Of a DNA stretch of 64,000 nt, positions 1 to 8,182 are shown piece after piece. The notes under the pieces were generated by a model. The model made no database searches and was not told the DNA's origin. It worked only from the letters and a program-made list of their open reading frames with translations. The DNA lies in NCBI GenBank assembly GCA_913775315.1, contig CAJYIX010000043.1, positions 51,201-115,200 of the forward strand, read 5' to 3'. Source of the stretch: an uncultured Sphingomonas sp. Its GTDB lineage: Bacteria > Pseudomonadota > Alphaproteobacteria > Sphingomonadales > Sphingomonadaceae. Position 1 is the first letter of the stretch. The number at the start of each line of letters is the position of its first letter. A program made the position numbers and the translations under genes.

Positions 1-98
1 GTTTTGGAGGATCGTGCAAGACTGTCGGACGATCGCGCTAACGCCTGGGCCGCCCGGAACGCCATCTGCCCTCCGTCACCCAAGCGATGGAGCATATG

Positions 99-824
99 AT
101 GACGGAAGGTATCGACAAGGTCGTCCTGATTACCGGGGCATCGAGCGGGATCGGCGAGGCGGCGGCGCGCGAGCTGGCCGCCGCCGGCGCGCAGCTCTTC
201 ATCGGCGCGCGCCGCGGCGACCGCCTGCGGGCGCTTGCCACCGAACTCGGCAACGCGGTCGACTGGCGCGAAGTCGACGTGACCGACGGCGCCGATTTCG
301 AGCGGTTCGTCGAAGCGGCGGCGGTGCGGTTCGGCCGCATCGACGTGCTTGTCAACAATGCCGGCGTTATGCCGCTCTCCCCGCTCGCCGCGCGCAAGCA
401 GGACGAATGGAAGCGGATGATCGACGTCAACATCGGCGGCGTCCTCAATGGGATCGCCGCGGTGCTGCCGCGGTTCCTCGCGCAGAAGCGGGGGCATGTC
501 GTCAACGTCGCGTCGGTCGCGGCGCACATGGTGATGCCGACCGCCGCGGTCTATTGCGCGACCAAGCACGCCGTCCGGGTCATTACCGAGGGGCTGCGAC
601 AGGAGCAGGACGATATCCGTACGACGCTGATCTCGCCCGGCGTGGTCGCGACCGAACTTGGGCACGACATCACCGATCCGGACGTCGCCGCGGCGCTGAC
701 GGGTTGGCGCCGGAAGTCGCTGACCCCCGACGCTATCGCGCGGGCCATCCGCTATGCGATCGAGCAACCCGAGGGCGTCGACATCAACGAGGTGATCGTC
801 CGTCCGGTCGCCGCCGACATGTAA
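99..824 (+). CDS. SDR family NAD(P)-dependent oxidoreductase
   Basis: A classical short-chain dehydrogenase of about 241 aa. The cofactor motif TGASSGIG lies near the N-terminus, NNAG follows at about residue 85, and the catalytic pair is visible as YCATK at about residue 150. These are standard for NAD(P)(H)-dependent alcohol/ketone oxidoreductases of the cytoplasm; the substrate cannot be read from the sequence. ATG codons occur at 87, 96 and 99; GGAG at 89-92 is best spaced for 99. The gene converges on the LysR gene at 895-1794. No operon partner is visible because the window starts 98 bases upstream. Confidence 0.88.
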   Translation: MTEGIDKVVLITGASSGIGEAAARELAAAGAQLFIGARRGDRLRALATELGNAVDWREVDVTDGADFERFVEAAAVRFGRIDVLVNNAGVMPLSPLAARKQDEWKRMIDVNIGGVLNGIAAVLPRFLAQKRGHVVNVASVAAHMVMPTAAVYCATKHAVRVITEGLRQEQDDIRTTLISPGVVATELGHDITDPDVAAALTGWRRKSLTPDAIARAIRYAIEQPEGVDINEVIVRPVAADM

Positions 825-835
825 CCGAAGTCTGT

Positions 836-867
836 GTCGGGCAGGGGGCGTCCGCTGCCTGCCCGAC
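836..867. terminator. Hairpin between convergent genes
   Basis: A perfect 10-bp stem (GTCGGGCAGG at 836-845 pairing with CCTGCCCGAC at 858-867, 12-nt loop) lies between the convergent ends of the SDR gene and the LysR gene. It lacks a T-tract on either side, so termination is an inference from position and stem strength. Confidence 0.5.
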
Positions 868-894
868 CGATGCCGCCGGATCGCGAAGCGCGCT

Positions 895-1794
895 TCAGAG
901 ACGCTCGCCCGAGCGGACGTGCGCGGTCATGCCGCCCACCAGCGCGTCGAACACCACCCGCATCCGCCGGGTCGGGCGCAGATCCTCGTGCATCGCGATC
1001 CAGACGGGCAGGTGGGCGTGGAACGCGTCGGGCAGGACCGGGGCCAGCGCCGGGTCGCGGCAGGCGATCGGGTCCTGCACGACGCCGATACCGCACCCGG
1101 CGCGCACCATCGCGACCTGTGCCAGCTGGTTGTCGGTGCGCAGCGCAAAGGCGGGCAGGTCCGGCCACACCGCCTCGAGCGAACGGCGCGATGCGGCGTC
1201 GCGGTCGAAGCCGATGATCGCGTGCCGCGCCAGGTCCGCCGCCGTGTCGATCGGCGCGGCGCGGGCCAGATAGTCGCGGTGCGCATAGAAGCGCAGCCGG
1301 ATTCGCCCGATCGATTTGACGAGCAGGGCTTGTTGCCGCGGCTCCGTCATGCGGATCGCGACATCGGCGTCGCGGCGCAGCAGGTCGGACGACGCGTTGG
1401 TGAGCAGCAGCTCGAATTGCAGGCCGGGATGCGCGGCGGTGAGCGGGGCGAGGATACGCGGCAGGACCTCCGCCCCGATCACCTCACTGGCGCTGATCCG
1501 GACCACCCCCGACACCGCATTCGCCGGGGCCGAGGCGGTGCGGACCAGCGCCGCCGCTGCTGCCGCCATCGCCTCGGCCTGCGACGCCAGCGCCAGTGCC
1601 GCCTCGGTCGGCATCAGCCCACGGGCGGAGCGGGTGAACAACGCGTCGGTCGACAGGCACGCTTCGAGTTCGGCGATGTGCCGCCCGGCGGTCGGCTGGG
1701 TGATGCCGAGCGCGCGGGCGGCGGCGGACAGGCTCCCCGCGCGCATTACGGCGTCGAAAGTGCGCCACAATTCCCATCCCGGGTCGCGATCCAT
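895..1794 (-). CDS. LysR family transcriptional regulator
   Basis: A 299-aa LysR-type regulator. The N-terminal winged helix-turn-helix is clear (AVMRAGSLSAAARALGITQ at about residues 15-33, followed by TAGRHIAELEACL), and the rest is the periplasmic-binding-protein-like effector domain. It is transcribed divergently from the NAD-epimerase-like gene at 1882, with 87 bases between starts. By the usual LysR arrangement it probably controls that gene and itself. The effector is unknown. Confidence 0.9.
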   Translation of the reverse strand: MDRDPGWELWRTFDAVMRAGSLSAAARALGITQPTAGRHIAELEACLSTDALFTRSARGLMPTEAALALASQAEAMAAAAAALVRTASAPANAVSGVVRISASEVIGAEVLPRILAPLTAAHPGLQFELLLTNASSDLLRRDADVAIRMTEPRQQALLVKSIGRIRLRFYAHRDYLARAAPIDTAADLARHAIIGFDRDAASRRSLEAVWPDLPAFALRTDNQLAQVAMVRAGCGIGVVQDPIACRDPALAPVLPDAFHAHLPVWIAMHEDLRPTRRMRVVFDALVGGMTAHVRSGERL

Positions 1795-1802
1795 GCGATT
1801 TC

Positions 1803-1824
1803 GTATAGCCGGCGTACGGAATAC
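1803..1824. promoter_or_regulatory. Candidate LysR operator in divergent intergenic region
   Basis: GTAT at 1803-1806 and ATAC at 1821-1824 form an interrupted dyad (14-base spacer) between the divergent LysR and epimerase-like genes. Its size and position fit a LysR box, but the arms are short, so this is a suggestion only. Confidence 0.3.
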
Positions 1825-1881
1825 CGCAATTTCAGTTTATGAAGATCGGGCTCAGTTCGGCGTCTCGACAAGGAGACGGTG

Positions 1882-2841
1882 ATGATCGAGACGAACAATA
1901 GCGCGCTGGTGATTGGCGCGACGGGTGGCATCGGCGGGGAAATCGCCCGCGTGCTGAAGGCGAGGGGCTGGGCGGTTCGCGCGCTGCATCGCGACGCCGA
2001 CCGCGTTCGGGCGCGCGAGCCCGCCTTCGACTGGGTACAGGGCGATGCGATGGACGCGGCTTCGGTTTGCCAGGCGGCGGAGGGCGTGTCGGTGATCGTC
2101 CATGCGGCCAACCCGCCCGGCTATCGGAACTGGGCCGGGCTGGTCCTTCCGATGCTGGACAGCACGATCGCCGCGGCCTTGGCAAACCGCGCGCGGGTGC
2201 TGCTGCCCGGCACGGTCTACAACTACGGTCCCGACGCGGGCGATGCGGTGGACGAGGACGCGCCGCAGAACCCGGTGACGCGCAAGGGGGCGATCCGCGT
2301 CGAGATGGAGCGCCGCCTGGAAAGGGCCGCCAGCACGGGCGCGACGGCGCTGATCGTCCGCGCGGGTGATTTCTTTGGGCCGAGCAGTGGCAACAACTGG
2401 CTGACGCAGGGGATGGTGCCGATGGCCGGGCCGCTCAAGCGCGTGTTCGATCCGGCGCGTAGCGGCACGGGTCACGCCTGGGCCTATCTGCCCGACCTCG
2501 CCGAGACGATGGTTCGCCTGCTCGAACGCCGCAATGAGCTGGCGGCGTTCGATCGCTTCCACTTCGGCGGCACCTGGGTGGACGACAACCGCGCGTTCGC
2601 TGATGCGATCCGCAAGGCCGCCGGGCGGCCGAACGCGCCGATTCGCGCCTTCCCATGGGCGGTGGTCGACGCGCTCGCGCCGTTCCACGAAACCGCGCGC
2701 GAGATGCGCGAGATGATCTACCTTTGGCAGCGGCCGCTGCGACTGGTGGACGCGAAGCTCCGCCGCTTTCTGGGACAGGTGCCCGCGACGCCACTGGATA
2801 TGGCGCTGCGGACGACGCTGGAGGCGCAGGGGCGTTGCTGA
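1882..2841 (+). CDS. NAD-dependent epimerase/dehydratase-like (extended or atypical SDR)
   Basis: A Rossmann-fold protein of about 319 aa with the glycine motif GATGGIGG at the N-terminus (VIGATGGIGGEIARVLKARG), as in extended and atypical SDRs. A canonical YxxxK pair is not obvious; the nearest tyrosine motif is GTVYNYGPD. Its exact reaction is therefore unclear: it could be an NAD-binding reductase or a sugar/isoprenoid-type epimerase relative. ATG 1882 follows AGGAG at 1871-1875 with ideal spacing and is preferred to the GTG directly before it. It is divergent from, and probably regulated by, the LysR gene at 895-1794. Confidence 0.8.
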   Translation: MIETNNSALVIGATGGIGGEIARVLKARGWAVRALHRDADRVRAREPAFDWVQGDAMDAASVCQAAEGVSVIVHAANPPGYRNWAGLVLPMLDSTIAAALANRARVLLPGTVYNYGPDAGDAVDEDAPQNPVTRKGAIRVEMERRLERAASTGATALIVRAGDFFGPSSGNNWLTQGMVPMAGPLKRVFDPARSGTGHAWAYLPDLAETMVRLLERRNELAAFDRFHFGGTWVDDNRAFADAIRKAAGRPNAPIRAFPWAVVDALAPFHETAREMREMIYLWQRPLRLVDAKLRRFLGQVPATPLDMALRTTLEAQGRC

Positions 2842-2857
2842 GCCCCCGCGTCCAACC

Positions 2858-3829
2858 CTAGGCGGTCTCGCTCGCACCCGATCCAAGCACGGCGTCCCCG
2901 CGCCGCTCGGGGCGGATGTAGATCGAAGAGAGCTGCGGCAGCGCGGCGCGCAGCTCGGCCTCGATCGCCTCGATCAGCGGTTCGGCGTCGCCCATCGTCA
3001 GCTCGTCGTCGAAGTCGGCGCTGATCGCGACGAACACCGTGTCCGGCCCGGTGTGGATCGTGCGGATGTGGTTGATCGCGACGATCTCGCGCCGCCGGTC
3101 GAGGAGCTGGCGGACGCGTTCGATAACGGCCGGGTCGGCGCGCTCGCCGATCAGCAGCCCCTTGGATTCGCGCGCCAGCACGACCGCGACCGCGGCAAGG
3201 ATCAGGCCGATGACGATCGAGGCATAGCCGTCGATCCGCGGGTCGCCGACCGCATGGCTGATCCAGACGCCGAACGCCGCGACGACGAGGCCGATGAGCG
3301 CGGCCGAATCCTCAAACAATACGATGAAGCCCGGCGGATCCTTCGATTCGCGGATCGCTTCCCACCAGCCGGCGTCGCCGCGCGCCTCGTTGAATTCGCG
3401 CAGCGCAATCCAGCACGACCCGCCCTCCAGCGCGAAGGCGATGCCGAGGACGATATAGTTGACGAGCGGATCGGTCAGCGGCTCCGGCTCGATAATGTGA
3501 AGATAGCCCTCGTAGATCGAGACGCCGGCACCCACCGCGAAGATCAGGATCGCGACGACGAACGACCAGAAGTAAAGCTCGCGCCCATAGCCGAACGGGT
3601 GGGCGGCGTCGGCGGGACGCTTCGCGCGCTTCTGGCCATAGAGGAGCAGCACCTGATTGCCGCTGTCGACGACCGAGTGCACGCCCTCGGTCAGCATCGA
3701 CGACGATCCGGTGATGCCCGCCGCCACGAACTTGGCGACGGCGATGCCGAGGTTGGCCGCGAGCGCGCCGAACAGGACGATGTTCTCGCGCCACCCGGAC
3801 TTTGTTTCCGATTGTTTCTCTGCCGTCAT
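2858..3829 (-). CDS. Cation diffusion facilitator family transporter
   Basis: A CDF antiporter of about 323 aa with six predicted membrane segments; the family exports divalent metals such as Zn, Fe, Co or Mn from the cytoplasm. The metal-site region SMLTEGVHSVVDSGNQ in TM2 and FEDSAALIG in TM5 are visible, as is HPFGYGRELYFWSF between TM2 and TM3. TM5 carries an E-D pattern rather than the HxxxD of YiiP, as in the ZNT9-like branch, so the metal is uncertain. The C-terminal cytoplasmic dimerisation domain is present. The longer frame upstream runs into the next LysR gene and lacks family similarity, so ATG 3829 was chosen. Confidence 0.88.
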   Translation of the reverse strand: MTAEKQSETKSGWRENIVLFGALAANLGIAVAKFVAAGITGSSSMLTEGVHSVVDSGNQVLLLYGQKRAKRPADAAHPFGYGRELYFWSFVVAILIFAVGAGVSIYEGYLHIIEPEPLTDPLVNYIVLGIAFALEGGSCWIALREFNEARGDAGWWEAIRESKDPPGFIVLFEDSAALIGLVVAAFGVWISHAVGDPRIDGYASIVIGLILAAVAVVLARESKGLLIGERADPAVIERVRQLLDRRREIVAINHIRTIHTGPDTVFVAISADFDDELTMGDAEPLIEAIEAELRAALPQLSSIYIRPERRGDAVLGSGASETA

Positions 3830-3863
3830 GGATGCGGGACGCGCCGAGCGGGCCGCGGTTCCG

Positions 3864-4751
3864 TCAGGTCGTGAACAGGGTGCGATCCGCCGCCACCCGC
3901 TCGGCGATCCAGTGCTTGAATGCCTCGATCCGGCCGAGCCGCTGGTTGTCGCGGTGCGTGACCAGCCAGAAGCTGCGCCGGATCGCCACGTCGGCGACGA
4001 TGCGGCGAAGCTGTGGGTCTGCATCGCCGATGAAGCGCGGCAGGATGCCGATGCCGGCCCCGGCGCGGATCATCTGTGCCTGTGCGTTGATACTGGTGCT
4101 GCGGATGCGCGCGGTCAGGTCCTCGCCCAGCCCGTCGAGATAGCGAAGCTCGGGCGCGTAGAGGAGGTCGGGGACATAGCCGACGAGCGTGCGCACGCCG
4201 ACGGCGGCGAGGTCGCGTGGCTCCCCCTCTGCGGTGAGGTAATCGGCGGAGGCGTAGAAGCCGAGCGTGTAGTCGGTCAGGCGCGAAGCGACGACCTGCC
4301 CCGCGCGGGGGCGGGCGAGGAGGATCGCGATGTCGGTCTCGCGCTTCGACGGGCTAAGGAAGCCGCTGTTGGCGGCAAGGTCGATCGTCAGCCCCGGATG
4401 CCGCGCGGCGAAGTCGGCGATGCGCGGCGAGAGATAGCCGGTGCCGAACCCCTCCGACACGCTGATACGCAGCGTGCCCGACAAGCCGCTCGTCCCACCG
4501 GGCTCGCCGATGGCGTCGGCGGCGGCCTGCATCGCCTCGACCTGTGCAAGCAGGCGCTCGCCGGCTTGCGTCAGCGATTGCCCGTCGCGGGTCTGCTCGA
4601 ACAGCCGCTGGCCGAGATCGCTCTCCAGCTTGCGCAGGCGCCGGCCGATCGTCGTCGCGTCGAACCCGAGCGCGCGGGCAGCGCGCGCGATCTGGCCGCC
4701 GCGGGCGATAGCGAGGAAGATACGAAGGTCGTTCCAGTCGGGCGGCTGCAT
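3864..4751 (-). CDS. LysR family regulator, likely controls the valine operon
   Basis: A 295-aa LysR-type regulator with an N-terminal HTH (LAIARGGQIARAARALGF then ATTIGRRLRKLESDLG) and a C-terminal effector domain. It is divergent from mmsA with only 81 bases between starts. In that gap an inverted repeat ATTGCAGG/CCTGCAAT is present, which suggests it regulates the mmsA operon. In Pseudomonas the mmsAB operon is governed by the AraC-type MmsR, so a LysR regulator here would be a different solution. ATG 4751 (MQPPDWND) fits the family better than the upstream TTG at 4772. The effector is unknown. Confidence 0.87.
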   Translation of the reverse strand: MQPPDWNDLRIFLAIARGGQIARAARALGFDATTIGRRLRKLESDLGQRLFEQTRDGQSLTQAGERLLAQVEAMQAAADAIGEPGGTSGLSGTLRISVSEGFGTGYLSPRIADFAARHPGLTIDLAANSGFLSPSKRETDIAILLARPRAGQVVASRLTDYTLGFYASADYLTAEGEPRDLAAVGVRTLVGYVPDLLYAPELRYLDGLGEDLTARIRSTSINAQAQMIRAGAGIGILPRFIGDADPQLRRIVADVAIRRSFWLVTHRDNQRLGRIEAFKHWIAERVAADRTLFTT

Positions 4752-4752
4752 G

Positions 4753-4792
4753 ATTGCAGGTGACACAAGCAAAGTCGCGCGTTGCCTGCAAT
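4753..4792. promoter_or_regulatory. Inverted-repeat operator between LysR gene and mmsA
   Basis: ATTGCAGG at 4753-4760 and CCTGCAAT at 4785-4792 are perfect reverse complements. Their centres are 32 bp apart, about three helical turns, so both arms face the same side of DNA. The site lies in the divergent promoter region and is the best candidate binding site for the adjacent LysR protein. Confidence 0.55.
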
Positions 4793-4832
4793 GGCGTCAG
4801 GTGCGATTGAGGGTGCCACAGGAGAGAATGTC

Positions 4833-6332
4833 ATGCGGATCATCGACCATTTCATCGCCGGTGCCGGCACCTCGAGCAGCGCGGGCCGTACGGGCGAGGT
4901 CTTCGATCCCAACAGCGGCCAGGTTCAGGCGCATGTGAACCTTGGCAGCACGGTCGAGCTGGAAGCCGCCGTCGCCGCCGCTCGCGCCGCCCAACCCGGC
5001 TGGGCCGCCACCAACCCGCAGCGCCGCGCGCGCGTCATGTTCCGCTTCAAGGAACTGGTCGAGGCGGACATGGACGCGCTCGCGCACATGCTCTCGTCCG
5101 AGCATGGCAAGGTGATCGCCGATGCCAAGGGCGATATCCAGCGCGGGCTCGAGGTCGTCGAGTTCGCCTGCGGCATCCCGCACGCACTGAAGGGTGAATA
5201 TACGCAAGGGGCGGGGCCGGGCATCGACGTCTATTCGATGCGCACGCCGCTCGGCATCGGCGCGGGCATCACGCCGTTCAACTTCCCCGCGATGATCCCG
5301 ATGTGGATGTTCGGCGTTGCCATTGCCTGCGGCAACGCGTTCATCCTGAAGCCCAGCGAGCGCGATCCCTCGGTCCCCGTCCGCCTTGCCGAATTGATGC
5401 GCGAGGCCGGCGCGCCGGAGGGCATCCTTCAGGTCGTGCACGGCGACAAGGAAATGGTCGACGCGATCCTCGATCATCCGGCGATCGCGGCGGTGAGCTT
5501 CGTCGGATCGTCGGACATCGCCCACTATGTCTATCGCCGCGGCGTCGAGGCGGGGAAGCGCGTGCAGGCGATGGGCGGGGCGAAGAACCACGGCATCGTC
5601 ATGCCCGACGCCGACCTCGACCAGGTGGTCAATGACCTGTCCGGCGCCGCCTTCGGCTCGGCGGGCGAGCGGTGCATGGCGCTGCCCGTCGTCGTGCCGG
5701 TCGGCGACAAGACCGCCGACGCGCTCCGCGAAAAGCTGATCCCTGCGATCGAGGCGCTGCGCGTCGGCGTCTCGACCGATGCGGAGGCGCATTACGGCCC
5801 GGTGGTGAATGCCGCGCACAAGCAGCGCGTGGAAAACTGGATTCAGACTGGCATGGACGAGGGCGCGGAACTGGTCGTCGACGGCCGCGGCTTCAAGCTT
5901 CAGGGGCACGAAGAGGGCTTCTTCATCGGCCCGACGCTGTTCGATCGCGTCACGACGAAGATGGAATCGTACAAGGAAGAGATTTTCGGCCCCGTGCTCC
6001 AGATCGTCCGCGCGCCCGATTTCGAGACCGCGGTGCGGCTCCCGAGCGAGCATCAGTATGGCAACGGCGTCGCGATCTTCACGCGCAACGGCCATGCCGC
6101 GCGTGAGTTCGCCGCGCGGGTCGAGGTCGGCATGGTCGGCATCAACGTGCCGATCCCCGTACCCGTCGCGTATCACAGCTTCGGCGGGTGGAAGCGGTCG
6201 GCGTTTGGCGACGTGAACCAGCACGGCATGGAGGGTGTTCGCTTCTGGACGAAGGTGAAGACGATCACGCAGCGCTGGCCCGACGGCTCGCCGGACGGTA
6301 GCAACGCCTTCGTCATTCCGACGATGGGGTAA
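4833..6332 (+). CDS. mmsA: CoA-acylating methylmalonate-semialdehyde dehydrogenase
   Basis: A 499-aa aldehyde dehydrogenase, full length for MmsA. This enzyme converts (methyl)malonate semialdehyde plus CoA and NAD+ to propionyl-CoA or acetyl-CoA with loss of CO2, the last step of valine degradation. The catalytic cysteine is C281 in SAGERCMALP, and the oxyanion-hole Asn is in ITPFNFPAMIP (N150). The phrase FNFPAMIPMWMFG and a C-terminal FWTKVKTITQRWP are characteristic of this subfamily. ATG 4833 is preceded by AGGAG at 4820-4824. It is the first gene of a coupled operon running to 12021, and is divergent from a LysR gene. Confidence 0.95.
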   Translation: MRIIDHFIAGAGTSSSAGRTGEVFDPNSGQVQAHVNLGSTVELEAAVAAARAAQPGWAATNPQRRARVMFRFKELVEADMDALAHMLSSEHGKVIADAKGDIQRGLEVVEFACGIPHALKGEYTQGAGPGIDVYSMRTPLGIGAGITPFNFPAMIPMWMFGVAIACGNAFILKPSERDPSVPVRLAELMREAGAPEGILQVVHGDKEMVDAILDHPAIAAVSFVGSSDIAHYVYRRGVEAGKRVQAMGGAKNHGIVMPDADLDQVVNDLSGAAFGSAGERCMALPVVVPVGDKTADALREKLIPAIEALRVGVSTDAEAHYGPVVNAAHKQRVENWIQTGMDEGAELVVDGRGFKLQGHEEGFFIGPTLFDRVTTKMESYKEEIFGPVLQIVRAPDFETAVRLPSEHQYGNGVAIFTRNGHAAREFAARVEVGMVGINVPIPVPVAYHSFGGWKRSAFGDVNQHGMEGVRFWTKVKTITQRWPDGSPDGSNAFVIPTMG

Positions 6333-6336
6333 GGCC

Positions 6337-7272
6337 ATGCGCTCGCTTCTGTTTCTCTTGGCGCTGCTGGTGGCAGTGCCGGCGCAGGCGCAGAAGCGGA
6401 TCGCGCTGACCTTCGACGACGTGCCGCGCACGCCGGGGGCCTGGTACACCCCCGACGAGCGGACGCGGCTGATCATCGCCGCGCTGCGCAAGGGCGGCGT
6501 CCGCGGCGCGGCGTTTTTCGTCAATCCGGGCTCACTGGAAAAGCCGCAGGGGGAGGGCGGCGAGCAGCGGATCGCCGCGTACGTCCGCGCGGGCCACGTC
6601 ATCGCCAATCACGGCTGGTCGCATCTGTCGCTGAGCGCGACGCCAGTCGAGGCCTATATCGCCGACATCGACCGGGCGGATGGCTGGCTGAACAAGCGCA
6701 AGGGCTTCCGCCCCTGGTATCGCTTTCCATATCTGGACGAGGGGCGCGCGGACAAGACGAAGCGCGACCTCGTCCGCGCGGCGCTGGCGCAGCGCGGGCT
6801 TGCCAACGGTTATGCGACCGCCGACGGGGTGGACTGGCATCTCGAGAACCGGACGATCGAGGCGGTGCGGGCGGGCAAGCCGATCGACATGGCGGGCTTG
6901 CGTGCGCTCTATGTCGAGACGCAGGCCGACGCTGCGGACTATTACGACGCGTTGGCGGTCAAGGCGTCGGGCCGGTCGCCGGTGCAGGTCATGCTGATGC
7001 ACGAGACCGATCTGGCTGCGCGCTTCCTGCCCGACCTGATCGCTGAGCTGAAACGCCGCGGCTGGCGCTTCGTCAGCGCCGACGCGGCATTCGCCGACCC
7101 GATCGCGAAGGAAGCCGCGACGATCGACGTGCCGAGCGCGCAGGGGACGCTGGTCGAGGCGGTCGCATGGGCGCGCGGCCTGCCGGCGCCGCGCTGGTAT
7201 CGCGGGAACGACACCAAGCTGCTCGACAGCTGGTACGATGCGCGCGTGCTGAAGATGGCGGCGGCGCCATGA
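6337..7272 (+). CDS. Polysaccharide deacetylase family protein (NodB domain), exported
   Basis: A 311-aa protein with a signal peptide (MRSLLFLLALLVAVPAQAQ). A NodB-type deacetylase domain follows: the first metal/catalytic motif is LTFDDVP and the second is NHGWSHLSLS, giving the H-x3-H metal ligands; PWYRFPYLDEG is the third motif. Members remove N- or O-acetyl groups from polysaccharides such as peptidoglycan or chitin; the substrate here is unknown. It starts 4 bases after the mmsA stop and overlaps the next gene by ATGA, so it is part of the valine operon transcript despite having no evident link to valine. Confidence 0.87.
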   Translation: MRSLLFLLALLVAVPAQAQKRIALTFDDVPRTPGAWYTPDERTRLIIAALRKGGVRGAAFFVNPGSLEKPQGEGGEQRIAAYVRAGHVIANHGWSHLSLSATPVEAYIADIDRADGWLNKRKGFRPWYRFPYLDEGRADKTKRDLVRAALAQRGLANGYATADGVDWHLENRTIEAVRAGKPIDMAGLRALYVETQADAADYYDALAVKASGRSPVQVMLMHETDLAARFLPDLIAELKRRGWRFVSADAAFADPIAKEAATIDVPSAQGTLVEAVAWARGLPAPRWYRGNDTKLLDSWYDARVLKMAAAP

Positions 7273-7751
7273 AGCGGTCGGCGCTCGCTCTGGCGCTACT
7301 GCTCGCCGCCTGCGGTTCGGCGGGGGAAGACAGCGAGAGCAACCTGTCGGTCGCGGTGCCCGGGGCGTCGCCGACGAGCGAGCCGGTGCCCGAAGCCACC
7401 GAGACGCCCGCGACCGAGCGCAGCCCCACCGAAACGCCCGTCGTGACGGGCGCGCTGACGGCGATCCCCGTCGAGTGGCAGGGCGTCTGGGCGGGCCGCG
7501 ATGGCTGCGCCCGTTCGGCGACCATGCGGCTGCGCGTCGCGCCCGACCGGCTGATCTTCTACGAGGCGGAGGGCCTTGCCAGCGAGATCGAGCGCCGTGC
7601 CCCGCGCGAGATCGCGCTGAAACTCGCCATGTCGGGCGAGGGCGAGGCATGGGACCGCCGCGCCGTCCTGACGCTGTCGGAGGACGGCGAGCGCCTGACC
7701 CGGACCGAGGCGGGGATGGATGCTGTCACCTATACGCGGTGCGCGGCATGA
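7269..7751 (+). CDS. Small lipoprotein of unknown function
   Basis: A 160-aa protein beginning MKRSALALALLLAACGS, a clear lipoprotein signal with lipobox LLAAC. A low-complexity Pro/Thr/Glu-rich linker (about residues 30-60) leads to a compact domain with IPVEWQGVWAGRDGCARS and a closing cysteine (YTRCAA), which may form a disulfide in the periplasm. I do not recognise the domain; the WQGVWA opening resembles small lipocalin-like or lysozyme-inhibitor-like beta domains, but this is weak. It is coupled by ATGA overlaps to the genes on both sides. Confidence 0.75.
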   Translation: MKRSALALALLLAACGSAGEDSESNLSVAVPGASPTSEPVPEATETPATERSPTETPVVTGALTAIPVEWQGVWAGRDGCARSATMRLRVAPDRLIFYEAEGLASEIERRAPREIALKLAMSGEGEAWDRRAVLTLSEDGERLTRTEAGMDAVTYTRCAA

Positions 7752-8182
7752 CGCCTGCCTTCTGGACGCGCCGGGTGCGGCTGTTGACGGCGATCGGGCT
7801 CGGCCTCGCGTGGTTCGTCTCGCTGGGGTTGCCGGCGGCGCACCTTGCTGACGGCGATGCGCCGGAAGGCTTCGCGATCCTGACGATCGGCTGGATCGCG
7901 GTGCTGATGCTTCAGCCCGCGTGGCTGGGCAATCTGCTGATCTGGCTGGTCCTGCCGATCGTGGCGAGCAGCGAGCGGCCGTGGAAGGTCACGCTGCGAC
8001 TTTGCGGCGGCGCGCTGATCGTCTGTGCGTTCGGGGCGCTGCTCTGGCGCGACCTGCCTGACGACAGCGGATCGAACCTGATCGTCCGTTACGGCGCGGG
8101 CTATTATCTCTGGATGATCGCGGTTCTGGGTAGCGGCATCGCCGCGCTCATGACCGCTTCTGTGGAAATCGACACGATATGA
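7748..8182 (+). CDS. Hypothetical membrane protein
   Basis: A 144-aa protein with four likely membrane segments, for example LLTAIGLGLAWFVSLGLPA and AILTIGWIAVLMLQPAWLG. I do not recognise the family. ATG 7748 overlaps the preceding lipoprotein stop and its own stop overlaps the acyl-CoA dehydrogenase start (ATGA in both cases), so it is translationally coupled inside the valine operon. The preceding deacetylase and lipoprotein suggest a joint envelope role, which is inference from position only. Confidence 0.72.
   Translation: MTPAFWTRRVRLLTAIGLGLAWFVSLGLPAAHLADGDAPEGFAILTIGWIAVLMLQPAWLGNLLIWLVLPIVASSERPWKVTLRLCGGALIVCAFGALLWRDLPDDSGSNLIVRYGAGYYLWMIAVLGSGIAALMTASVEIDTI

Noticed and set aside
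1-98. Possible end of an upstream gene
   Set aside because: No frame with recognisable protein features runs into the window start; only a short non-coding stretch with the SDR ribosome-binding site is seen.
4797-6608. A 603-aa open frame on the minus strand
   Set aside because: It is antisense to mmsA and the deacetylase gene; no recognisable domain.
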